A stretch of 64,000 bases of DNA, taken from positions 1 through 64,000 of the forward strand of contig CANJBO010000007.1 of assembly GCA_947472995.1 (NCBI GenBank), in the 5' to 3' direction. Both the position numbers and the translations under genes were made by a program. Shown here piece by piece: positions 34,192 through 47,486 of this stretch. The first letter of the stretch is position 1, and every line of letters starts with the position of its first letter. Under the pieces are notes generated by a model. That model did not search any database. It saw only the letters and a list, made by a program, of their open reading frames with translations, and was not told the origin of the DNA. Origin of the DNA: Chloroflexota bacterium (GTDB taxonomy: Bacteria; Chloroflexota; Dehalococcoidia; UBA2979).

Positions 34192-34971
34192 CTACTTGCT
34201 CGCCGCCTTCTGCGCGTTGTCGATCGCCGTCCGGAACACCTCGATCGGCTGGACGCCGCTGATCGGCGTGCCGTTCACCAGGAACGAGGGCGTCGACTGC
34301 ACGCCCGCGGAGCGCGCCTGGTTCGTCTGCGTCTCCACCGCGGCGTTCTTCGCCCCGGAGTCGACGCACTGGTCGAACTTCCCGGTGTCGAAGTCCGCGA
34401 ACTTCCCCCTCAGCTCCAGCCCGAACTTCTTCAGGTTGCTGTTGGTGAAGACGCCGGAGTTCTCCTTGCCCTGCCGCAGGAACAGCAGGTCGTGGAAGTC
34501 CCAGAAGCGGTTCTGATCCGCCGCGCACTCCGCCGCCGCCGCCGCCCGCTTCGAGTCCTCGCCGAGGAACGCGAAGGAGACGTACTGGAGCGACGCGACG
34601 CCCTTCGCTATGAACTCCTCGTACACCTTCGGCTCGACGCCGTCGGCCCACTGCTTGCAGAACGGGCACTGGAAGTCCGCGAACTCGATGATCTTGACCG
34701 GCGCGTTCGGGTCGCCGACCACGCGTCCCGCGACCGGCGTGCGCGCGGTCGGCTCGTACGGCGCGGTGTTCGTGGAGGCGCCCGCGCGGTTCATGTAGAT
34801 CAGCACGACGACCAGCACGAGGATGCCCGCGAGCGATCCGAAGATCGGGAAGCCACCCCACGAGTCGAAGGTCTCGCGCCACTGGGGCTTGGGCGGCGGA
34901 AGCCGTCGAGCGTTGCTCGCAGTCACCTCGACGTCCGCGCGTCGTTCTCGCCTGCGATTGCTACGCCCCAC
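34192..34971 (-). CDS. membrane-anchored DsbA-like thiol-disulfide oxidoreductase
   Basis: 259 residues. A basic cytoplasmic N-terminus is followed by one membrane helix (GILVLVVVLIYM, about residue 50). The external thioredoxin-fold domain has the active site FQCPFCKQW and the cis-Pro loop STPSFLVNG. It probably makes or repairs disulfides in exported proteins. GGAGG before the GTG at 34971 chooses this start over 35025. The DUF3105 gene lies 58 bp upstream on the same strand, a pairing that suggests one operon. Confidence 0.88.
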   Translation of the reverse strand: MGRSNRRRERRADVEVTASNARRLPPPKPQWRETFDSWGGFPIFGSLAGILVLVVVLIYMNRAGASTNTAPYEPTARTPVAGRVVGDPNAPVKIIEFADFQCPFCKQWADGVEPKVYEEFIAKGVASLQYVSFAFLGEDSKRAAAAAECAADQNRFWDFHDLLFLRQGKENSGVFTNSNLKKFGLELRGKFADFDTGKFDQCVDSGAKNAAVETQTNQARSAGVQSTPSFLVNGTPISGVQPIEVFRTAIDNAQKAASK

Positions 34972-35029
34972 GCCGTCCTCCTTCACCCGTTCGTTCGATG
35001 ATCCCAGCCGGGATGCCCGCCCCACAAGG

Positions 35030-35617
35030 CTAGCGCACCCCCGGCTCCGGGGAGTTGTTCAGGTTCGTCTTGATGAAGTCCTCGACCGTCTGCCGCGCGA
35101 TCGGCGAGGCGAGCGCCAGCCGCCGCCCCCACGAGACGACCGAGGCCGGCCCGGCGTTCTGCGGGCGCGGCGTCAGGAGGACGTCGTTCGGGTGCGCCTG
35201 CGCCACCGCGCGCAGCGTGTCCAGGTCCGGCGCGGCGATCAGGTCGGCCCGGTAGCTGATCCAGATCATCCCGTGCTCCAGCGAGTGGATCGCGTTGCCG
35301 TCCTCGACGGGGGCGGTGGCGATCCCGGCGCGCAGCGGCGCGGCAAAATGCGGGCCGCCCGCCGGCGGCTGTCCGGGCGTGATCTCCAGCGCCGAGGCGG
35401 CCGTGACGTGCGTCGCCGGCCCCATCGGCACGGTCTCGCCGAGGAGCGACAGGGTGGGCGTCGCCTGCGGGAGCGGCCGCGACTGGTTGAACGTCAGCAC
35501 CCCGAAGCCGACCGAGATGATCGCGACGACGATCACCGCGACCGCGGCGATGATCATCGTGCGGCGCGGGCGCGATCCGGGCGGACGCGAGGCGGCGCCG
35601 TCGGAGGACAGGGACAT
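35030..35617 (-). CDS. DUF3105 membrane-anchored protein
   Basis: 195 residues. One N-terminal membrane helix (MIIAAVAVIVVAIISVGFGVL, about 20-40) and an external domain with GPHFAAPLRAGIA, VEDGNAIHSLEHGMIWISY and LTPRPQNAGPASVVSWGR, which are DUF3105 hallmarks. The conserved His residues (GPHF, HSLEHG) could bind a metal, perhaps copper; this is not established. GAGGAG before the ATG at 35617 sets the start. It is first gene of the operon with the DsbA-like protein, so a role in external redox or metal handling is a fair inference. Confidence 0.85.
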   Translation of the reverse strand: MSLSSDGAASRPPGSRPRRTMIIAAVAVIVVAIISVGFGVLTFNQSRPLPQATPTLSLLGETVPMGPATHVTAASALEITPGQPPAGGPHFAAPLRAGIATAPVEDGNAIHSLEHGMIWISYRADLIAAPDLDTLRAVAQAHPNDVLLTPRPQNAGPASVVSWGRRLALASPIARQTVEDFIKTNLNNSPEPGVR

Positions 35618-35730
35618 GCGGTGACTCCTCGACGCGCCGTGGGAGGTGCGCGGTCTCTCGATTATCCTGACTTCCGGCCCCGCGCGACAGCACGCGATGC
35701 GCCAGCACCCGACCACCCCTCGAGGCTCCC

Positions 35731-36966
35731 GTGACCCCAGCTGCGACCCCGGCCGCCCGCCCGTTCCGCGTGGACCGCAACCTGCGCCTGCTGAACGCGC
35801 TCGGCGTCCTGACGATGGCGCAGCCGGGGTTCGCGATCTGGGTCGTCTACCTCCTCGACTTCCGGCACCTGACGCTCGCCCAGATCGGGATCATGGAGGC
35901 GTTCTACTGGGGCGTGAAGCTGCTGATGGAGGTGCCCTCCGGCGCGGTCGCCGACCGCTTCGGGCGCCGCGCCGCCTTCGCGCTCGGACTCGTCGTCGAG
36001 GGCTCCGGGGTCGCGCTCTTCGCGTTCGCCTCGAACTTCTGGCTGCTGCTGCTTTCGTACGTGCTGTGGTCCAGCGGCTTCTCGCTCCGCTCCGGCAACG
36101 ACCAGGCCTACCTGTACGACGCGCTGGCCGCCGACGACCGCAGCACGGAGTTCGCGGCGCGCTCCGGGGTGCTGAACGCGCTCACGACCGCCTCGTTCAT
36201 GCTCGCGGGCATCGCCGGCGGCTGGATCGCCGAGGCGACCACGCTGCAGGTCGCGATGATCGTCGGCGTGGTGCCGTACCTCTGCGGCGGGATCATGATC
36301 GCCACGATGCAGGAGCCGCCGCGCATCATCGGCGCGGAGGGGCACCTGCCGTACATGCGGACGCTCCGCACGGCGATGCAGCTGCTGCGCCGCAACGCTG
36401 TCGTGCGCTACGCGATCCTCACGCACATCTCGGTGCAGACCGGCTTCGTGGTGAACATCCTGCTCGTGCAGCCGTTCCTCGCCGAGCACGGTGTCGCGCC
36501 CGCGTTGTTCGGCGTGTTCCAGGCGCCGGCATCGCTCGCTGCTGCCGTCGCCTCCGTCTCGAGCGCGCGCGTGTCGAGGGCGCTCGGCGTGCAGCCGCTG
36601 GCCGCGTACGCGATCGGCGCGATCGTCGGTGGGCTGCTCGTGATGATCTTCGTCGACAGCCTGTGGGCGTTCGCCGGCTTCATCGCCGTGCAGACCGCGA
36701 TCGGTATCGTGATGCCGGCGATCGATGGCTACGTGAACGACCGCACGGAGTCCAACATCCGCGCCACGATCATGTCGGTCGTGCCACTGGGCATGTCGAT
36801 CACGCTGATGCTCGTCGGGCCGCTCGCGGGGATCATCGGCGACGTGTCGCTGCGCCTCGCGTTCGCCGCGATCGCGGTGCTGATCGTGCTCGGTGGCGTC
36901 ACGTCGCTGCTGCTGTGGCGCGCCGCCGAGCGCGCGATCGCCCTCGAGGTCGCGCGCGTAGACTGA
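35731..36966 (+). CDS. MFS transporter
   Basis: 411 residues with about twelve membrane helices. The loop 2-3 motif of the major facilitator superfamily is present as GAVADRFGRRAAFALG. It probably exports or imports a small molecule with proton coupling; the substrate is unknown. The central loop (EPPRIIGAEGHLPYMRTLR) separates the two six-helix halves as usual. The start is GTG at 35731. It is divergent from the DUF3105-DsbA operon, and the Ddn-like gene follows 40 bp downstream on the same strand. Confidence 0.85.
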   Translation: MTPAATPAARPFRVDRNLRLLNALGVLTMAQPGFAIWVVYLLDFRHLTLAQIGIMEAFYWGVKLLMEVPSGAVADRFGRRAAFALGLVVEGSGVALFAFASNFWLLLLSYVLWSSGFSLRSGNDQAYLYDALAADDRSTEFAARSGVLNALTTASFMLAGIAGGWIAEATTLQVAMIVGVVPYLCGGIMIATMQEPPRIIGAEGHLPYMRTLRTAMQLLRRNAVVRYAILTHISVQTGFVVNILLVQPFLAEHGVAPALFGVFQAPASLAAAVASVSSARVSRALGVQPLAAYAIGAIVGGLLVMIFVDSLWAFAGFIAVQTAIGIVMPAIDGYVNDRTESNIRATIMSVVPLGMSITLMLVGPLAGIIGDVSLRLAFAAIAVLIVLGGVTSLLLWRAAERAIALEVARVD

Positions 36967-37006
36967 CCTCACGCCCGGCACCGGGGCGGCGCGACAGGAC
37001 CCACCG

Positions 37007-37426
37007 ATGGCGAACCCGATCCAGAACGTGCTCACCGGCCTGCACCGGCTCCTCTACCGTGCGTCCGGCGGTCGAGTCGGCAGCCGCATCGCCGGCCTCG
37101 ACGTGCTGCTGCTCACCACCACCGGCAGCAAGAGCGGCCAGCCGCGCACGACGCCCCTGGGCTTCCTGCGCGACGGCGACGCGTACGTGATCGTCGCGTC
37201 GAACGGCGGCTCGGACCGCCACCCCGCGTGGTACTTCAACCTCCGCAACGACCCCCGCGCGCGCCTCGAGATCGGCGGCGAGACGTTCGAGGTCACCGCG
37301 GAAACGATGCAGGGAGCCGAGCGTGCTCGCGTCTGGTCGCGCGTCGTGCAGGCCGGCCCCGGCTACGCGGGCTATGAGCGGCGCACCTCGCGCGAGATCC
37401 CGCTGGTGCGACTCACCCGCAGCTAG
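37007..37426 (+). CDS. Ddn-family F420-dependent nitro/quinone reductase
   Basis: 139 residues, typical for the deazaflavin-dependent nitroreductase family (DUF385). LLLTTTGSKSGQPRTTPL binds the F420 phosphate region. VIVASNGGSDRHPAWYFNLRNDPRARLEI is the second hallmark. Members reduce quinones or nitro compounds with F420H2, so the organism should make F420 (inference). It follows the MFS gene by 40 bp. Its stop overlaps the stop of the YdeI-like gene on the other strand by 3 bp. Confidence 0.88.
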   Translation: MANPIQNVLTGLHRLLYRASGGRVGSRIAGLDVLLLTTTGSKSGQPRTTPLGFLRDGDAYVIVASNGGSDRHPAWYFNLRNDPRARLEIGGETFEVTAETMQGAERARVWSRVVQAGPGYAGYERRTSREIPLVRLTRS

Positions 37427-38004
37427 ATCGGCCGCTCGTTCTGCTTCGACTGCTTCACGGTGCCCTCGATGCGGCGCAGGCGCGTGTCCGGGCGCACGGC
37501 CGAGGTCACCCACCCGATGAACCACCGGCGCACGCTGGGCGGGAACGCGTCCCAGTGCTGCTGTGCGAGCCGGTTCTTCGCCAGCGCCTTCGCCAGGTCG
37601 TCCGGCACCTCGCCCGCGTCGGCCTGGTCCAGCCGTCCCCACGCGCCGTTGCGCTTCGCCTCCTCGATCGCCGCGAGGCCCGCCGGCTGCATCTTCTTCT
37701 CGGCGATCAGGCGCTGCACGCGCTCCTTGTTCGTCGCGGCCCACGCGCTGCGCGGCTTGCGCGGCGTGCACATCAGGGCCGAACGGTCGTCATCGACCGT
37801 GTGCCGCAGCCCGTCGATCCAGCCGAAGCAGAGCGCCTCCTCGACGATGTCGTCGTAGGTCGGGCCGGGCCTCCCCGCTGCCTTCTTCCACAGCACCACC
37901 CACACGCCGCGCGCCGACTCGTGGTTCGTCGCGAGCCACATGCGCCACGCCGAGCGCGTCACGGGCTGGAACTGCTGGTACGTCTCGGTCGCGTTCTTCG
38001 CCAT
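37423..38004 (-). CDS. YdeI/OmpD-associated family protein
   Basis: 193 residues. TRSAWRMWLATNHESARGVWVVLWKK and TYDDIVEEALCFGWIDGLRHTVDDDRS are family hallmarks. The C-terminal part (LAKNRLAQQHWDAFPPSVRRWFIGWVTSA) matches the second half, which contains a helical bundle. Members have been linked to tolerance of antimicrobial peptides, but the activity is unknown. GGAGG before the ATG at 38004 sets the start; longer frames upstream are shadows of the next gene. Confidence 0.85.
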   Translation of the reverse strand: MAKNATETYQQFQPVTRSAWRMWLATNHESARGVWVVLWKKAAGRPGPTYDDIVEEALCFGWIDGLRHTVDDDRSALMCTPRKPRSAWAATNKERVQRLIAEKKMQPAGLAAIEEAKRNGAWGRLDQADAGEVPDDLAKALAKNRLAQQHWDAFPPSVRRWFIGWVTSAVRPDTRLRRIEGTVKQSKQNERPI

Positions 38005-38061
38005 CGGTGGCCTCCACGTCGAGGGTAGCGAGAACGCGCCGATCGAGGTGATAGTGGACGC

Positions 38062-38757
38062 ATGGACATCGCGACGATCCGCGACTGGATCACGAGCCAC
38101 CTCGACGGCGTGCACGTCGTCGAGGCGAACGGCGATCTGTTCTTCATGGACGCGCCCGAGTCGAAGATGCCCTTCGCCACGATCGTGACCAGCAACGCGC
38201 ACGACGCCGCGTCCGACCTCGACCGCCCGGGCGCGTACCGCGTGAACGTCGGCGTCACCCGCGAGACGTACGAGGCGCGCTTCGGCCCGCCGCCCCCCGG
38301 CCCGATCGGCGTGGATCCCGTCGACACCGGCCACGACTACACCCGCCGCGACGCGCTCATGCCGCACCCGATCTACGCGCCGCTGGCATGGCTCTGCGTC
38401 GTCGAGCCGAGCGACACGACATTCGCCTCGCTCACCCCGCTCCTCGATGAAGCGCACGCGATCGCATCCGGGCGGAGCGGACGGCGTGCATTCGACCTCG
38501 AGGGCACCTATCGGCATGTATCGCGAAACGTCGATGAAGTGCTGCGTAGCGAGACGTGCACGTGCTTCTTCTGCGGCGAGTCCTTCCCGCCGTCGGCGAT
38601 CTTCGACTGGTCTGCCGATGACCCGCTCACCGCGATCTGCCCGTTCTGCGGCGTCGACACCGTGATCGGCTCGGCATCCGGAATCGAGATGACACCCGCG
38701 CTGATCGCGGCGATGAGGCGACGCTACTTCGGCGGTTACTTCGGCGATACCGCCTGA
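38062..38757 (+). CDS. DUF6194-type domain fused to a C-terminal zinc-ribbon domain
   Basis: 231 residues in two parts. Residues 1 to about 130 look like DUF6194: MPFATIVTSNAHDAASDLDRPGAYRVNVGV, then DALMPHPIYAPLAWLCVVEPS. Residues about 165-231 have C-x2-C (TCFFCGES), W-x-DD-P and C-x2-C (AICPFCGVDTVIG), a zinc ribbon seen in separate cytoplasmic proteins. The linker is short. The function of either part is unknown. It is divergent from the YdeI-like gene and convergent with the XRE gene. Confidence 0.72.
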   Translation: MDIATIRDWITSHLDGVHVVEANGDLFFMDAPESKMPFATIVTSNAHDAASDLDRPGAYRVNVGVTRETYEARFGPPPPGPIGVDPVDTGHDYTRRDALMPHPIYAPLAWLCVVEPSDTTFASLTPLLDEAHAIASGRSGRRAFDLEGTYRHVSRNVDEVLRSETCTCFFCGESFPPSAIFDWSADDPLTAICPFCGVDTVIGSASGIEMTPALIAAMRRRYFGGYFGDTA

Positions 38758-38777
38758 CGCCTCGTCAACACGAGAGC

Positions 38778-38795
38778 AGCTCCCTCGCAGGAGCT
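38778..38795. terminator. weak hairpin between convergent genes
   Basis: AGCTCC, CTCGCA loop, GGAGCT: a 6-bp stem between the DUF6194 gene stop and the XRE gene stop. Termination is plausible but unproven. Confidence 0.4.
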
Positions 38796-38799
38796 TCCG

Positions 38800-39021
38800 T
38801 TAGCGTCTCGGACTATCGTCGGCGCGGTACTCGAGGATGTCGCCGGGCTGGCAGTCGAGGGCGCGGCAGATGCCCTCGAGGGTCGAGAAGCGGATGGCCC
38901 TCGCCTTGCCGTTCTTCAGGATCGAGAGGTTCGCCATCGTGATGCCGACGCGCTCGGCGAGCTCGGTGACGCTCATCTTCCGGCGGGCCAGCATCACGTC
39001 GACATTGACGATCGTCGCCAT
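38800..39021 (-). CDS. XRE-family HTH regulator (YozG-like)
   Basis: 73 residues, one Cro/C1-type helix-turn-helix (MSVTELAERVGITMANLSILKNGKA ... TLEGICRALDCQPGDILEY). This short type is normally encoded next to a DUF2975 membrane protein, as here (11 bp downstream of it, same strand). It probably represses its own operon by binding the inverted repeat near 39571-39588 (inference). It resembles a regulator rather than an antitoxin, since no toxin is present. Confidence 0.88.
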   Translation of the reverse strand: MATIVNVDVMLARRKMSVTELAERVGITMANLSILKNGKARAIRFSTLEGICRALDCQPGDILEYRADDSPRR

Positions 39022-39032
39022 GTATCGGGCGC

Positions 39033-39512
39033 TCAGACCGTCAGGTCGTGGTCGAGCTGGAGGTCGCCACCGTTCTGCAGCACGCGTTCGAGCACGGCGG
39101 CTCCCGCCACCGCGACGAGTCCGACGAACGTTGCGAGGATCCCCAGCATGACAGCGCCGGCGCGGTCATCGGACACGACGATCAGCATGATGTACGCCTC
39201 GGCGCCGGCGATGAACGCGATGACCGCCAGCGCGCAGTACTTGATGGTGCGCGCCGCCTGCCTCGCGTCGGCCGAGAACGCCTGCCCCCCGCCCAGGTAC
39301 CCGAGGAGCTTGAACGCCTGGTAGAGCCCGAAGAAGAACGGAATCGACCCAACGTAGGCGTACACGAGGAACGGGTCGTCGAGGTAGACACCTGCGAAGT
39401 CGGCGTTCGCGTTGACCCCCTCGAACTGGGGCTCCACCAGCATGCCGGCCAACACGCCGACGCCGACGAGCACGATGACCACCCTCAGGAACAGGATCGG
39501 ACCGCGCTTCAC
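39033..39512 (-). CDS. DUF2975 four-helix membrane protein
   Basis: 159 residues with four membrane helices (about 8-27, 48-68, 90-112, 118-142). YVGSIPFFFGLYQAFKLLGYL and ARTIKYCALAVIAF are DUF2975 hallmarks. The function is unknown. GTG start at 39512 with GAAAGG 7 nt upstream. It is the first gene of a two-gene operon with the XRE regulator, and the gene pair is conserved widely in bacteria. Confidence 0.85.
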   Translation of the reverse strand: MKRGPILFLRVVIVLVGVGVLAGMLVEPQFEGVNANADFAGVYLDDPFLVYAYVGSIPFFFGLYQAFKLLGYLGGGQAFSADARQAARTIKYCALAVIAFIAGAEAYIMLIVVSDDRAGAVMLGILATFVGLVAVAGAAVLERVLQNGGDLQLDHDLTV

Positions 39513-39545
39513 AGGTGCACCTTTCGCTCGTTGGTCGACAGCTCC

Positions 39546-39588
39546 ATTCTGCGTCGTTATTTATCGTTAGTCAATATATTCTTATTGA
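39546..39588 (-). promoter_or_regulatory. promoter and likely operator of the DUF2975-XRE operon
   Basis: On the minus strand: TTGACT (39574-39569), 17-bp spacer, CAGAAT (39551-39546). The inverted repeat TCAATA-N6-TATTGA (39571-39588) overlaps the -35 box, a good position for repression by the XRE protein. The region is strikingly AT-rich against a very GC-rich background. Confidence 0.6.
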
Positions 39589-39617
39589 TAGACAGCCATC
39601 GACGGACGACGAAACGA

Positions 39618-39649
39618 GAGGAGGGGCTCCCGCGCGGGAGCCCCTCCTC
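39618..39649. terminator. perfect 14-bp stem terminator of the heat-shock operon
   Basis: GAGGAGGGGCTCCC, GCGC loop, then the exact complement, about 20 bp after the clp stop on the minus strand and followed there by TCTCGTTTCGT. Confidence 0.7.
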
Positions 39650-39670
39650 ATTCATCGCACCCGCCGAGGG

Positions 39671-42138
<2,468 letters not shown>

Positions 42139-42142
<4 letters not shown>

Positions 42143-42573
42143 CGCTCGTACCCTCCATCTCGCTGGCCGCCCAGCGTGTCGGCGCGCTCGCCGGTCGCGC
42201 GGTCCTCGCGCGCCGCGTGCGCGGCCAGCTCGTGTCGTGCGTCGTTCAGCTGCTGCTGCAACGCCTCGATCTGTCGAGACATCCGCAGGATCACCTCGAC
42301 GCCGGCGAGGTTGATTCCCAGGTCGTTCACCAGGCGCACCACCTGCCGCAGCCGATCGACGTCGGCGTGCGAGAACAGGCGCGTGTTGCCCGAGGACCGC
42401 GCGGGGTTGAGCAGCCCGACGCGCTCGTACGAGCGGATCGTCTGCTGGTGGATGCCGACCATCCTCGACACCACCGATATCTGGAACACTGGCTCGTGCT
42501 GCGCGACATTCCCGCCGCGAGCAGCGCCCTCCGCGTCGTGCATCTGCTGCATCTGCCCCGGCTCGAGCGTCAT
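42139..42573 (-). CDS. hspR: MerR-family heat-shock repressor HspR
   Basis: 144 residues. [49 protein letters not shown] is the MerR-type winged [19 protein letters not shown] is typical of HspR. A coiled-coil ([19 protein letters not shown]) follows. HspR represses dnaJ-type operons by binding HAIR sites and uses chaperones as co-repressor. A HAIR-like site lies before dnaJ. Its ATG overlaps the dnaJ stop and its stop overlaps the clp start, so all three genes are coupled. The Gln/Ala-rich first 28 residues are a variable leader. Confidence 0.92.
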
Positions 42574-43625
42574 GCGCTGCCGCCTGCCTCCGCGCCCACC
42601 CCGGGCTCCGTCGAGGCGCCCGTGGTCTCGCGCAGCTGCTCGAAGAGACGACGCTGCTCGTCGGTGATCGTGGCCGGCAGCACCAGCCGCGCCTCCGCGT
42701 ACAGGTCGCCGAAGCCGCCGCCGGCCTTCGGCATCCCCTGCCCCGCGAGGCGGAAGACCTTGCCCGCCTGCGTGCCCGCCGGGATGCGCAGCGCGAGCGT
42801 GCGGCCCTTCAGCGTCGGCACCTTCGCCTCGCCGCCCAGCGCGGCGTCCGCGACCGGCACGTCGACATCGACGAGCAGGTCGTCGTCGCGGCGCTCGAAG
42901 CGGTCGTGCGGCGCGACGCTCACCACCAGGTACAGGTCGCCCGCGGCCCCGCCGTTCGCGCCCGGACCGCCGCGCCCGCTCACGCGGATGCGCTGTCCGT
43001 CCTGCACGCCCGCCGGGATCGCGACCTCGATGCGGCGCAGTGGCGTGCCCATGCCGCTGCCGCGACACGCGTGGCACGTCGCGCCGGCGAGCTGGCCCGC
43101 GCCGCCGCAGACCATGCACCGCTCCTCGCCCTCGCGGATCTCGACGGTGCGGCTCGCGCCGCTGTACGCCTCCTGCAGCGAGACGCGCACCGCCTGCTCC
43201 ACGTCCTGCCCGCGCGACCGTCCGCGCCCGCGCAGGATCGAATCGAAGAACCCGCCGCCGCCCGCGCCCGCCTGCCCGCGCCCGCCGAACAGGTCGCCGA
43301 GGTCGATGCCCTCGCCCCCGAAGGAGTACGAGGCACCCGGCGCGCCCCGCGCCCCACCGAACCCGGCGCCCTGCTGGCGGCGCATCTGCTCGATCTGGTC
43401 GGCGTGCTCCCACTGGTCGCCGTAGCGGTCGTACTTCGTCCGCTTGTCGGCGTCGGACAGCACTTCGTAGGCCGCGTTCACTTCCTTGAAGCGCCGCTCT
43501 GCCTCGGGGTTGCCGGGGTTCACATCCGGGTGGTGCCGCCGCGCGAGGCGACGGAACGCCGCCCGCAGCTCCTTCGCGGAGGCGTCTTTCTTCACACCGA
43601 GCACGTCGTAGTAGTTCGTTGCCAC
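42570..43625 (-). CDS. dnaJ: DnaJ-family co-chaperone with half-size zinc finger
   Basis: 351 residues. The J domain has HPD at 32-34, followed by a Gly/Phe-rich linker (about 80-130). The zinc region has only two C-x2-C-x-G-x-G repeats (CMVCGGAG and CHACRGSG) instead of four. The substrate-binding beta domains ([37 protein letters not shown]) are complete. It stimulates DnaK ATPase and delivers unfolded proteins; dnaK and grpE are not in the window. GTG start at 43625 with TATACT ending 6 nt upstream, so the mRNA is probably leaderless. The short finger lies between DnaJ and CbpA types. Confidence 0.88.
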   Translation of the reverse strand: MATNYYDVLGVKKDASAKELRAAFRRLARRHHPDVNPGNPEAERRFKEVNAAYEVLSDADKRTKYDRYGDQWEHADQIEQMRRQQGAGFGGARGAPGASYSFGGEGIDLGDLFGGRGQAGAGGGGFFDSILRGRGRSRGQDVEQAVRVSLQEAYSGASRTVEIREGEERCMVCGGAGQLAGATCHACRGSGMGTPLRRIEVAIPAGVQDGQRIRVSGRGGPGANGGAAGDLYLVVSVAPHDRFERRDDDLLVDVDVPVADAALGGEAKVPTLKGRTLALRIPAGTQAGKVFRLAGQGMPKAGGGFGDLYAEARLVLPATITDEQRRLFEQLRETTGASTEPGVGAEAGGSA

Positions 43626-43631
43626 GAGAGA

Positions 43632-43684
43632 AGTATACGTAACTACGTGGCACTTGTGAAGACTATCTGAGTCTTATCGACTCA
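43632..43684 (-). promoter_or_regulatory. dnaJ-hspR-clp promoter with HAIR-like HspR operator
   Basis: TGAGT-N7-ACTCA (43668-43684) matches the core and spacing of the HAIR consensus CTTGAGT-N7-ACTCAAG. Next on the minus strand come TTCACA (43660-43655), a 17-bp spacer and TATACT (43637-43632), which ends 6 nt before the GTG start of dnaJ. Confidence 0.78.
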
Positions 43685-43703
43685 TATCTTCTGCCTGACG
43701 CCG

Positions 43704-44684
43704 TCAGGACTCGGCCTGCTCCTCCGCCGGCTCGTCCTCGACGGCGGTCGCGGGGCGTCGAGGCGTGTTGCGCGCCGGGCGAGGCTTGCGCTGCGGCGCG
43801 GCCGCGCGCCTCGGCCCCTCGGTCTCCACGACGCGGCCCGCGCGCGCCTGTGCCGCGTGCAGCCGCCCGAGGCGCGCCCGCCCGGCCTCCAGGCGCGACA
43901 TCATCGCCATCGCCTTCTTGGTGTCGGACGCCACGCGCGCCGGCTCGCCCGTGCGCACGCGGTACTTCGACAGCCAGTAGGTGAACGCCTGCAGCTCGGA
44001 CTGGCTCATCCGGTCGCCCAGCGCCTCGCCGATGTCGTAGCCGTAGAGCAGCTTCAGCTCGTCCAGCGGCTTGCCGTACACGTAGTCGAACGCCTCGAGG
44101 TCCGGCGCGGGGCGGCCGGCGCCGGAGAGCGAGCCCGACTTCACCAGCTCCAGCTCGACCGCGAGCAGCAGCAGCTCCTCGACGACGACGCCGTACTGGA
44201 AGTTGAGGTGCGCGCGGTGCTTCGCCGGACCGATCGCGCGCTCGAACTCCGCCTCGCCGCTGCCGTCCGGCGCGATGCCGTGCACCAGCAGCTGCTCCGC
44301 CTCGTCCACCGGCACGAGGTCCCCGACCTCGTCGAGGAGGCGCTGCGCCAGCAGCAGCCAGTCGAACGCCTCGCCCGCGATCAGGTACGTGTTCAGCCCG
44401 CCGTCGATCTCCTCGACAGGCGCCGTCCAGCGCGCGATCACCTCGAGGAGCGCGGGGTACCACGGCACGCCGCGCTCCAGCGCGCGACGCAGCGCCTCGA
44501 CGCTCTGCGCGGGCGTGAGCGCGCCGTCGCGCGGCACCCGCACGCGCCCGCGCGGCGTCGCCTCCGCGGTCGCATCGTCAGCGTCGTGCATGTCGTGCGC
44601 GACGAAGAACGCGTCGATCACGGTCTCGACGGGGTCGAGGACCTCGGGCTCACGCGCATCAGTGGTGTCGGTGGTCGAAGACAT
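43704..44684 (-). CDS. conserved-looking hypothetical protein
   Basis: 326 residues. A mostly helical soluble core spans about 55-250 (EAFDWLLLAQRLLDEVGDL, FNYQYG-like HLNFQYGVVVEELLLLAVELEL, KPLDELKLLYGYDIGEALGDRMS). A Pro/Arg-rich basic tail ends in an acidic cap. No known family or motif was recognised. The ATG at 44684 has TACAAT 8 nt upstream, near leaderless spacing, but no -35. It lies just downstream of the heat-shock promoter region on the same strand and is not part of that operon. The function is unknown. Confidence 0.65.
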   Translation of the reverse strand: MSSTTDTTDAREPEVLDPVETVIDAFFVAHDMHDADDATAEATPRGRVRVPRDGALTPAQSVEALRRALERGVPWYPALLEVIARWTAPVEEIDGGLNTYLIAGEAFDWLLLAQRLLDEVGDLVPVDEAEQLLVHGIAPDGSGEAEFERAIGPAKHRAHLNFQYGVVVEELLLLAVELELVKSGSLSGAGRPAPDLEAFDYVYGKPLDELKLLYGYDIGEALGDRMSQSELQAFTYWLSKYRVRTGEPARVASDTKKAMAMMSRLEAGRARLGRLHAAQARAGRVVETEGPRRAAAPQRKPRPARNTPRRPATAVEDEPAEEQAES

Positions 44685-44743
44685 ACGCGTTCATTGTACC
44701 CACGCGCTCGGGCACGATCGGCGAGCGTGGAGGAATGAGGAGG

Positions 44744-44829
44744 CCCTCACCCTGCCCTCTGCCATTCATGGAGAGGTTTCCGACCTCGGGCTCCCTCGCC
44801 CACGCAGTGGGAGAGGGTTGGGGTGAGGG
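44744..44829. repeat. GC-rich hairpin repeat, family 2, copy 3, with paired ends
   Basis: 86-bp element. CCCTCACCCTGCCCTCT at its left end is nearly the reverse complement of AGAGGGTTGGGGTGAGGG at its right end. The right part also contains the CCCTCGCCCAC/GTGGGAGAGGG hairpin and the TGGGGTG tail of the family. It contains no gene and looks like a deletion derivative of the DUF559 element. It lies 13 bp from the secA stop. Confidence 0.72.
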
Positions 44830-44842
44830 CTCTGCCGCGCCG

Positions 44843-47440
<2,598 letters not shown>

Positions 47441-47486
47441 GATCAGTCCTTCCGCGGCGCCCGAGGCCCGCGCGCCGCGTGCGCTG

